Assembly (NCBI GenBank): GCA_001931905.2
Contig: MSJI02000413.1
Location: 1-20,510 of the forward strand
Reading direction: 5' to 3'
From: Cladosporium sp. IMV 00045
Taxonomy: Eukaryota > Ascomycota > Dothideomycetes > Cladosporiales > Cladosporiaceae
Length of the DNA stretch: 20,510 bases
The position numbers were made by a program, and so were the translations under genes. Every line of letters starts with the position of its first letter. Positions within the stretch are counted from its first letter, which is position 1. Positions 9,174 through 16,496 of the stretch are shown here, one piece after another. The notes under the pieces are model-generated. The model was given only the letters and a program-made list of their open reading frames with translations. It was not told the DNA's origin and made no database searches.

Positions 9174-11789
9174 TCATGTTTCACCCTCAGCCTCACCTCC
9201 ATCATCGTCATCCTTCTCCAACTCAGCAGCAAGCGCGGCCTCGAGGTCTTCATCCTCGTTATCGTCGCCCTCGTCTTCCGCAATACCGTCGAGTTCTCCC
9301 GCACCAGCGACGTCATCCACACTGACAGCACCATCAGTGTTGCCCGCGGTAGCCATGTTGGTGAGACTAGTGGTCCTGCCCAACGCTTCTCTCTTGCGTT
9401 TCTGCAACCGGCTTCCTTCAGGATCAGACGTAGGCGGGTCCGACTCGGCGTTTCGCTTGCGTTTGTGGCCGCTTGGCGTTGATTCCGCGGTCGATGTGCC
9501 GTCGCGGTCGGAATCGTTGTCGCTTTCGTCGGGCGCTTCGCTGTCTTCGGCGTCACTGCCCATGAATTCTTGCAGCTCTGCTTGCAGAGCGTCCCAGTCC
9601 TCTGATTGCTGGCCTTCGGTTGGGCTGGAGTCATCGCGTCCGTCATGCGGCGCGTATCGCTCCAGCTCCTCTTCGACATCGGTATCGGCCTCTGGGACCT
9701 GCTTCGCGCCGTTGGCAGCTTCTGCTTCGGTCTCGTTCTCATTCTCCGTTTCGGTTAGAGCAGCTTCTTCGTCTGAAGATGAAAGCGTACCCGCTTCCTT
9801 GTCTTCGAAACTGTCCGGCAGGCCTACAGCACCGTTCTGCGGCGCGTCGGAGTGGATTCTGAACGGGCCTTCGTCGACCTTGAGCCATTGCGAGAAGCAC
9901 GCGAAAAGCCATCCTGAGCTCACAATCGCGATCCTACCGCCCTTCTTAGCAGCTTGGCGGACCTTTGCAGTTCGTCTCTCGGGACTGGCGATGACATGTG
10001 TGGTTTTCTTGGTAATGTTCTCAGTCACTGTGGCGCCGAATGTCTTCGCCCAGATGACCGTGTCGTGAGTGTGGACGTTCACACCCAAGGGGACAACACC
10101 CGAGAAGACCAGATGCACTCCGCCCAGTACTTGTGCCTTGATGGCTTGCATGATGACTGCCGCGTCTGGAAGATTTTGCAGGTCTTGCACGTCCAGCTTC
10201 TTCGGTTTGCCGGCGCGCAACTCTGCGACCCGTCCGATTTCCCCCGCTGACAAACCCTTCTCGTAATCGGCGAAGAAAGTGTCATGAACACTCGTGAGGT
10301 TGCGACCCAGGTAATCGAGCTCGGTGTCGTCGTCTTGCAGGAGGTTGTGTCGATACTTGGGGTGGTCGGCAGGCGTCGCTTCTTTCTTCGCTCCTTCGTC
10401 TTGGAGAATTGCAGTAGCTTCTTCCACTGCGGGTGAGTCTTTGTGATCCTTGGCTTCTTCATCTGCGGCATCTAGGATCTTCTGTTTTTGAAGAAGCGGT
10501 CTGTCGGCGACTTGAGACGCGAGCGTTTCGTCGTGCTCGTGTTTCTTCTCTTCGAGGCTGTCGTCGTCCTGGTTTCCAGCCATTGACACCATCAGATCTA
10601 CTGCCGAAACTTCACCGTTCGCTGTGGGTGGTGTCATGGGTGGAGTTGGAGGCCCAGAGGGTCTTCTTGACACCTTGCTTACGCTCTTGTGTTTCTCGCC
10701 GTCATCGGTGTTGGCATCCGCCTCTTCGCCGTTGGCTTCCTTCTCAACTTTCTCAACCTGAACCGGCTGTTTGGGCTTCGCCTCGAGCTCCTGTCTCTTC
10801 GGCAGGAAGCTGCTGTTGATGTCGCCAACACCGACGAAGAAATCGTATGCGTTTACCTTGATGAGATTGGGGCTCCACTGCCAGACATCTCCGCGATCGT
10901 CGATGATAACAACCATGCTCGTGTCCACAGGGAATAAACGCTTCAACGCCTTCCTCATCTCAGGCCCATTCTCGTCTCTTGACAACACGCGGGTGCCGAA
11001 AATGGTGCGCTCGGGATCGATGAGATTCGTGACGATCTGCGCGTAATCGCGTGATGCCATGGTGTACACGTGCATCTCGTAGAGCTTCGACATTTCTTCC
11101 AGGAATGCTTTGAGGCCAGGTCGAAACTTTAGGTAGTATGTTTTCGAGTCGTGCGGCAGACGGAAAGACGCGACGTCTTTCAATGCGTCGTAGTTCGGAT
11201 TTGACGGATCGTTCTTCCATTCCCCGACCGTCTCTTCAACACAGCACTGGATGACGGTCTGATCAAGATCGACAACCAGAGTCAGCTTGCGCTGATCCAA
11301 CAGCCTGCGCTTGGCTTCCTCGTCTGCGCGAACCGTCTCGTCCTGGCTGATCAGAACGGTATGCATGCCATGTCGATCGTGTATGGTGTTGATGGTAGCG
11401 CGATCTGTCCCCTTTACTGTAGAATTGTAGCTCTTGACCTCCTTCATGTCCTTTCCGCAGTTGGCGCACAGCCCGCCAAACTGCACTTCATGTTTGCACG
11501 CCTCTTCGACGTCGGCGACCAAAGTTCTGCCGGTGATGATCTGGCCGACGGTCACGCTCAGCGAGGTCAAGGTGCCCTCCAGCTCGGCCTCAAAAGTGGC
11601 CGGCCATGTGCGCTCGACCTCCTTGTCGACATAGCCGGCCTGTTGGAAATCCCAAACGCCCTCTGTGACTTTTGAGTTGTACTCGTAGTCGAACAACGGC
11701 GCGTTTTCCTCGAGCTCGTCGCCGGGCTTGCGCAGCAGGCGCGTGACCTTGATGGGGTACAGCAGGCCTTTTGGGGTGTAGAGACGCAT
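9174..11789 (-). CDS. FCP1: RNA polymerase II CTD phosphatase Fcp1
   Basis: This single-exon gene of 871 residues encodes the nuclear phosphatase that removes Ser phosphates from the Rpb1 C-terminal repeat and so recycles polymerase II. Residues 1-90 form the biotinyl/lipoyl-like segment typical of Fcp1. A CxH...CxxC-like cluster follows at about 98-111 (CKHEVQFGGLCANCGKD). The FCPH catalytic domain (about 165-330) has LVVDLDQTVIQ at 171-181 with the two catalytic Asp residues in DLDQT, then KFRPGLKAFL, YTMASRDYA, and IIDDRGDVW at 295-303. A BRCT domain (about 553-645) shows LVFSGVVPLG, KTTHVIASP and the conserved Trp of SSGWLFACF. A long acidic, low-complexity tail follows, ending in two tandem stop codons. 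Length and domain order match other fungal Fcp1 proteins. The gene is expected to be essential. Confidence 0.96.
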   Translation of the reverse strand: MRLYTPKGLLYPIKVTRLLRKPGDELEENAPLFDYEYNSKVTEGVWDFQQAGYVDKEVERTWPATFEAELEGTLTSLSVTVGQIITGRTLVADVEEACKHEVQFGGLCANCGKDMKEVKSYNSTVKGTDRATINTIHDRHGMHTVLISQDETVRADEEAKRRLLDQRKLTLVVDLDQTVIQCCVEETVGEWKNDPSNPNYDALKDVASFRLPHDSKTYYLKFRPGLKAFLEEMSKLYEMHVYTMASRDYAQIVTNLIDPERTIFGTRVLSRDENGPEMRKALKRLFPVDTSMVVIIDDRGDVWQWSPNLIKVNAYDFFVGVGDINSSFLPKRQELEAKPKQPVQVEKVEKEANGEEADANTDDGEKHKSVSKVSRRPSGPPTPPMTPPTANGEVSAVDLMVSMAGNQDDDSLEEKKHEHDETLASQVADRPLLQKQKILDAADEEAKDHKDSPAVEEATAILQDEGAKKEATPADHPKYRHNLLQDDDTELDYLGRNLTSVHDTFFADYEKGLSAGEIGRVAELRAGKPKKLDVQDLQNLPDAAVIMQAIKAQVLGGVHLVFSGVVPLGVNVHTHDTVIWAKTFGATVTENITKKTTHVIASPERRTAKVRQAAKKGGRIAIVSSGWLFACFSQWLKVDEGPFRIHSDAPQNGAVGLPDSFEDKEAGTLSSSDEEAALTETENENETEAEAANGAKQVPEADTDVEEELERYAPHDGRDDSSPTEGQQSEDWDALQAELQEFMGSDAEDSEAPDESDNDSDRDGTSTAESTPSGHKRKRNAESDPPTSDPEGSRLQKRKREALGRTTSLTNMATAGNTDGAVSVDDVAGAGELDGIAEDEGDDNEDEDLEAALAAELEKDDDDGGEAEGET

Positions 11790-12249
11790 TTGTGGCGAAG
11801 GTGTGTGTGTGGGTTCGTTGCAGGTCTATTGGCGTGTCACATGCTTTGGCAGGCGCATTGATTCGGCGCGGTGGGACAATTTGCAGGGAGATGTTTTTGG
11901 GCGACAGCAACCTATCTACACGTCACGAGGCAAGAGGCACTAGGTTGTTCACAGGAGAAAGTGACCACTGCCAGATGCTACGGAACTGTAGGAGCTTGGG
12001 GTACTGTTTCCAGAGCTCTCTCTTGATCAAGTCGCGTGCTGCGAGCTTGAGAAGAGGTGTTGAAGCGCACGAGTGGAATGGCCGTGGTTGTTGATGGAAG
12101 AAGTGGATGCAGTCTCGTCTGATCGAAATGAGCCGGGTGGTGTTGTCGTGTTGTGTTTTTTTGTTGTGAAAAGTGAATGGGTCGAATGGATGGATTGAAT
12201 GCCTTGCCGAGGCGTTTTGGCGCGACAAGCCAGCGGCGTATCGCATTCC

Positions 12250-12256
12250 ATTTATA
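12250..12256 (-). promoter_or_regulatory. TATA box upstream of FCP1
   Basis: TATAAAT on the minus strand, 461 bp before the FCP1 ATG. If used, the transcript leader would be over 400 nt or contain an intron, so its role is uncertain. Confidence 0.35.
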
Positions 12257-12349
12257 CCTTCCACCTGCCAGCTGCGGGCTGGGCCGTTCGTGGGGCAAAT
12301 GAGGCACCCTCGCACCCAAGCCAGGCAGGAGCTACCTGACAGCTTTGTC

Positions 12350-12361
12350 CACGTGACGTAA
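12350..12361. promoter_or_regulatory. Composite E-box/CRE element CACGTGACGTAA
   Basis: A palindromic CACGTG overlaps TGACGTAA. On the minus strand the first part reads GTCACGTG, the bHLH (Cbf1/USF-like) consensus. TGACGT is the ATF/CREB half site. It lies 561 bp upstream of the FCP1 ATG and close to the end of the ligase gene. Confidence 0.4.
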
Positions 12362-12546
12362 CCCATTCTTCCGGGGAAGTCGCAAAAGCTGTCCGTCTGG
12401 TCATACGCGTACACGCACAAGCTTGATGTCAATCGCCGGTCATCCTTGTCAGAGTAGACCTCACTCTAGAAAAACATCAGAATTTCTATTTCAAGAGCTA
12501 CATGTATTCAACAACACAACACATTTTAACATGCACAATCTAACTT

Positions 12547-14389
12547 CTACATCCTCGCCTTCTCCTCCCTCACAACCACCCCACGCTTCCCACTCTTCTC
12601 TTTGTCCCTCAACACCCTCCTAAGAATCTTCCCCGAAGCGCTCTTCGGAATCTCCTCAATGAACTCAACCTCTTTGACAGCCTTATACCTGACCTTCTTC
12701 TCCTTGACATAACGAATCAACTCCAAACCCAACTCCCTCCCAGCCTCCTGCCCACTCTTCGGCACGATGTACGCCTTGGGAACTTCGCCAGAATAATCGT
12801 CCTTGACACCCAACACGGCAACATCACTAACCTTCTCGTGCCCGAGCAACAAATCCTCCAACTCCGCGGGCGCGACTCCAATACCCTTGACTTTGATCAT
12901 CTCCTTGATCCTATCGAGAATGGTAATGACGCCCCGCTCATCGATCGAGCCCTGATCGCCCGTGTGCAAGTATCCCTCCTCATCGAAAGTCTCACGCGTC
13001 GCTTTCTCGTTATTCAAATACCCCATGACGACCTGCGGGCCCTTGGCCCAAATCTCACCCGCCTCGCCGACGCCGGCCTCCGAGCCGTCGTCCTTGACAA
13101 TCTTGACCGTAGTGCTGGCGCAAATCGTGCCGACGGCGTGGGCGTTTTCGTAGCCGTACAAACTAGGCGGGTGGGCGGTGATGCAGGAGCAGGACTCGGT
13201 CATGCCGTAGCCCTGCTTGAAGCCCGTTTGGGGGAATTTCTTCTTGAGGAGCTGGATGATTTCTTCGCTGAGCGGGGCGGCGCCGCTGGAGAATCGGCGC
13301 AGGAAGCTGAGGTCGTATTCGTCGACGATGGGGTCGCGGACGAGGCGGATGAGGATTGGCGGGACGAGAAGGAGTTCTCTGAGTTGGTATTCGACGACGG
13401 TGTCGAGCATGGATTTCATCGTGAAGGAGGGGAGCATGATGACTTCGGCGTTGATGAGGGCAGGGAGGTGCAGAGCGTGGACGAGGCCGGTGATGTGGAA
13501 GCTGGGAAGCACGGCGAGGATCTGTTTGAGGTCTGAAGGCGTGATTTGCATGACCTGGAGGCATTGTGCGATCACGTTCTGGTGGGCGATCATGACCTGG
13601 AAGATTGTCAGTCTCCCTCAGTGTACAAACAGGTAAGTCCACCGCTACTCACTGCTTTCGGAAGCCCCGTCGTTCCAGACGAGAAGCTCAAGAACCCGCC
13701 TATAAATCCCGTCAGCACTACATCTCTCCTCTCTCACATCTCATCACTCACAAATATCAAAATTCGTCTTCCCCTCCGGAATCCTAAAATACTCCACCTG
13801 CTCTCCCTCCCCCCTCCCCATCTCAATCAGCTCCTTCACAGTCCTAAACCCATCCAACTCCCCCTCAAGCAAAAACAACCTCTCCCTAGGAATCCCCGCC
13901 TTCTCCGCCGCCTCCCTCGCCACCTGCATACTATTCGGATGCGTTAGCAGAAACTTCGCGTCAGCAGTTTTCAGCGCATAAGTCATCTCCTCGACGTTAT
14001 ACGCCGGGCTGGCGCCGGAGACTCTGCCGCCGACGCGCAGCGCGGCGTGCATCGCCACCGGGTACCAGATGCTGTTCTGGCTGAAGAGGGCGACGGTGTC
14101 GCCTTGCTGCAGGCCGTGGTGGCGGACGAGAGCGGTGCTGAGGTGGGTCGCGGCGTCTTTTACTTGCTGCCAGTTCAGGCGTTCTTTGGTTATGGCGTTG
14201 GTGTAGCCGGCGAGTTGGGAGCGGGGGAAGCGCGAGAGGGGCGAGTAGGTTGGGTTTTCGAAGAGCCATTGCCAGGTTGTCAGGTCGCGGGGGACTGGTG
14301 GTTGTTGTTTTTGTTAGTTGGTTTGGTGATTGAGATGGGAGATGGGGCTTCTTACGCAGGATGTCACTTTGTAGGCTCTTGAACGGCAT
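12547..14389 (-). CDS. AMP-dependent acyl/aryl-CoA ligase, 4-coumarate-CoA ligase-like (4 exons)
   Basis: Minus-strand exons are 14389-14356, 14294-13752, 13699-13653 and 13596-12547, giving 557 residues. Introns are 61, 52 and 56 bp with CTAAC, CTGAC and CTGAC branch sites. The enzyme makes an acyl-AMP and then the CoA thioester of a carboxylic acid. The start MPFKSLQSDIL is typical of fungal 4CL-like proteins. The short third exon encodes the P-loop SFSSGTTGLPK (197-207). Later come QGYGMTESCS, YLHTGDQG, the ILDRIKEMIKVKG hinge and PKSASGK with the catalytic Lys near 531. The C-terminus is Ala-Arg-Met, which fits the peroxisomal PTS1 pattern [SAC][KRH][LM]. The start codon faces the dehydrogenase gene across a shared promoter. 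The substrate (hydroxycinnamate, medium-chain or other aryl acid) cannot be told. Confidence 0.93.
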
Positions 14390-14934
14390 GTTGATCGTTC
14401 GTTGTATTTAAGGAGATATGTGACAATGACCAAGGTATCAATGTGATGAAGAGAAATATACTAAACCTCAATGGACCTACATAACAAATCTACGAGCGCC
14501 CGCCATTCTATATGTGGTGCCGCATTTGAGAGCCTCGGTCATAATGGGCGCGAGTGGCGTTGATGAAAGAGGCACGCGAGAGAAGATCAATCGGCCCAAG
14601 ATGCCGAACGAGAGTGCGGAGACGGCGTGGGCTGTCGTGGGGAGAGCTCCACTGGAGCTTTCGTTAGGTGCTGCGTCATCAAGATCAAAACAATTGGATT
14701 TGTTTTTGTTGGTTTGCCAAACGACTGGAGTGAGTATACTGCTTGTGCACCGAGCGAGCGATTATAGACAACCGGAGCCTGGCTCTGAGAGCGTCAATCC
14801 AAACATGAGTAAAATGAAGACAGCGAATCTGAAAGCCATGGAGCTGATTATACCAGACCCACCAGGTCCAATTTGCCGATGAAGCAAAGGCTGTTGAGTC
14901 TTCTTCACCCCATCTTCCCCCTTCTCATTCTTCA
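14390..14934. promoter_or_regulatory. Bidirectional promoter between ligase and dehydrogenase
   Basis: The 545-bp gap separates two divergent start codons. On the ligase side a TTAAATA-like TATA variant lies near 14406-14412. On the dehydrogenase side GATTATACC is near 14846-14855 and a strong C/T-rich tract (about 14899-14933) runs into the ATG. A CCTCGG hexamer is at 14533-14538. A 122-codon frame at 14514-14882 has no recognisable domain and is probably chance. Confidence 0.55.
14533..14538. promoter_or_regulatory. CCTCGG hexamer (FarA/FarB-type site)
   Basis: CCTCGG is placed between the two divergent acyl-CoA metabolism genes. It matches the core known for the fatty-acid regulators FarA/FarB in Aspergillus. 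Single hexamers are weak evidence. Confidence 0.25.
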
Positions 14935-15861
14935 ATGTCTGAGCCGCCTAACACCCGCATCGCCATAATTGGCGCGGGTACCATCGGCCTCTCCTTCGCA
15001 GCACTGCACCTCATCAAGAACCCTCACAGCAGAGTCAGCATCTTCGACACAAGACCAGACCTCAAAGAATACGTCGATTCCAAACTCCCTGGCTACTTGA
15101 CAGACGCCGACGAGGCGGACTGCCTCAACCGACTCTCAATCGCGAACAGCCTCGAAGAAGCCATCGACAACGCCCACATTGTGCAAGAGCAAGGACCTGA
15201 GAATGTAGAGTTCAAGCAGAACATCTGGCCACAGATCGAGCAACATGCGCCGCCAGACGCGCTCTTCTGGTCGAGTACGTCGGGCATACTCGCTTCGCAG
15301 CAGAGCAAGGACATGCAAGACCAGTCCCGGCTAGTGGTCGTCCACCCCTACAATCCGCCGCACATCATGCCCCTGCTGGAAGTCGTGCCCTCCCCCACAA
15401 CGTCCCAAGAAGTGATCGATCGAACACTGGAATACTGGCGAGGTCTCGGTCGAGTGCCAGTGTTGATTCGAAAAGAGTGTACGGGTTTCGTCGCGAATCG
15501 CCTGGCTTTCGCGCTTTTCCGTGAAGCTTGCAGCCTCGTCTCTCAGGGCGTGGTGAGTGTGGAGGATCTGGACTCTGTGGTGCAGGCTTCAATGGGGCCG
15601 AGGTGGACGGTTGCTGGGCCTTTTAAGAGTTATCATGCTGGTGGCGGTGATGGCGGGTTGCAGAGTTTCATGCAGAAAATCGGCACGACGGTGCAGGGTT
15701 GCTGGGATGCTAGTGAGGATGATGTGAGAGATGCTGGTATCGATGTTGGGAAGGCGTGGCAGGAAGATGTCTGTCGGCAGACCGGTGAAGCGTATGGTGT
15801 TGTCGATACGGCGGAGAGGGATCGCAAGACCAAGGCTGTGCTGGAGGCTGTATCGAAGTAG
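14935..15861 (+). CDS. 3-hydroxyacyl-CoA dehydrogenase family enzyme, carnitine/gulonate dehydrogenase-like
   Basis: This intronless gene of 308 residues encodes an NAD-dependent oxidoreductase of a 3-hydroxy acid or 3-hydroxyacyl-CoA. The Rossmann motif is GAGTIG at 13-18, and Asp38 at the end of the second strand predicts NAD rather than NADP. The active site is readable: SSTSG at 113-117, HPYNPP starting at His137, LLEVV with Glu149, and CTGFVANRL with Asn188. The C-terminal domain has SMGPRWTVAGPFKSYHAGG followed by a GGLQSFM segment. This resembles L-carnitine dehydrogenase and lambda-crystallin/L-gulonate 3-dehydrogenase more than mitochondrial HADH. No targeting signal is evident at either end. 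It diverges from the CoA ligase 545 bp away, suggesting shared regulation. The substrate remains open. Confidence 0.88.
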   Translation: MSEPPNTRIAIIGAGTIGLSFAALHLIKNPHSRVSIFDTRPDLKEYVDSKLPGYLTDADEADCLNRLSIANSLEEAIDNAHIVQEQGPENVEFKQNIWPQIEQHAPPDALFWSSTSGILASQQSKDMQDQSRLVVVHPYNPPHIMPLLEVVPSPTTSQEVIDRTLEYWRGLGRVPVLIRKECTGFVANRLAFALFREACSLVSQGVVSVEDLDSVVQASMGPRWTVAGPFKSYHAGGGDGGLQSFMQKIGTTVQGCWDASEDDVRDAGIDVGKAWQEDVCRQTGEAYGVVDTAERDRKTKAVLEAVSK

Positions 15862-16141
15862 GGATTGTGAGTTGCTGCAGATGGATGACTAGCTCGATTG
15901 TATTTCGGTGAGGAGCAGTCTCAATCCATATGGCTCCTCACACTACTAGGTAAAGTACAGCTATAGAAGACTCACAACACTTATTCTCAATCAATATAAT
16001 GATTATACTTCAATCAAAGCTCCCTTCAAAGATCAGGGACTCGCCGCCCTATCAGCCTTCCCTTCCACCCCTTCATGCCCCGCATTGACTGCTGCTGCCT
16101 TGTTTCAAGTCCAACCAAAGCGCAAGCTCCAGCTCTCTCTT

Positions 16142-16161
16142 GCTCGCTCGCTCGCTCGCTC
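16142..16161. repeat. GCTC tetranucleotide microsatellite
   Basis: Five perfect GCTC units (20 bp) within a CT-rich tract about 340 bp upstream of the F-box gene start. Confidence 0.8.
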
Positions 16162-16179
16162 AGCACTACTACGCACTTG

Positions 16180-16197
16180 CATGCATGCGCATGCATG
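16180..16197. repeat. Perfect 18-bp palindrome built of CATG units
   Basis: CATGCATGCGCATGCATG equals its own reverse complement. It is also strictly alternating purine/pyrimidine, so it could form a cruciform or Z-DNA, or bind a symmetric dimeric regulator. It lies 300 bp upstream of the F-box ATG. Confidence 0.7.
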
Positions 16198-16496
16198 TGA
16201 ACCGCCGGATACTGCGCCGCCTCACATTATTAAACGCCTGGCTACTGCGCCTTGCCTTTTGCTCACTCTCTCACCCGATTCCACCACGTCCAGTCATCAT
16301 CACCTATCCCCATCGTCATATATACCTTCGTGTGCCGCATCTCTGCTTGCAGATGCGATTCATCCTCATCCCAAAGGACTTGCGAGACCAGTCCTTCCCG
16401 CCGCCTCTCTCGCGCATACGCATCACATACGTCTGAGCTCAAGTGAAGCACTCGTTTGCCTGGAGCTGAGATCTCCGGAGCCGCCGCTGATACAAC

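Larger units (their letters stand above)
11790..12546. other. FCP1 promoter region and 3' flank of the ligase gene
   Basis: Both neighbouring genes lie on the minus strand, so this is the FCP1 upstream region. It contains a minus-strand TATAAAT (12250-12256) and a compact CACGTGACGTAA element (12350-12361). Minus-strand frames of 113 and 169 codons here are Ser/Thr/His-rich and not recognisable. Confidence 0.5.
15862..16496. other. Intergenic region upstream of the F-box gene
   Basis: It holds the dehydrogenase 3' end and the F-box promoter. It contains five GCTC units (16142-16161), a perfect 18-bp palindrome (16180-16197) and a C/T/A-rich stretch up to 16350. The 145-codon frame at 16085-16522 is driven by these simple sequences and is not a credible gene. 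Confidence 0.55.

Noticed and set aside
12838..13536. A 232-codon plus-strand frame opposite the ligase gene
   Set aside because: Asp/Val/Glu-rich antisense shadow of a conserved adenylate-forming enzyme.
14514..14882. A 122-codon frame in the divergent promoter
   Set aside because: No domain, no supporting splice sites, and it fills a natural bidirectional promoter.
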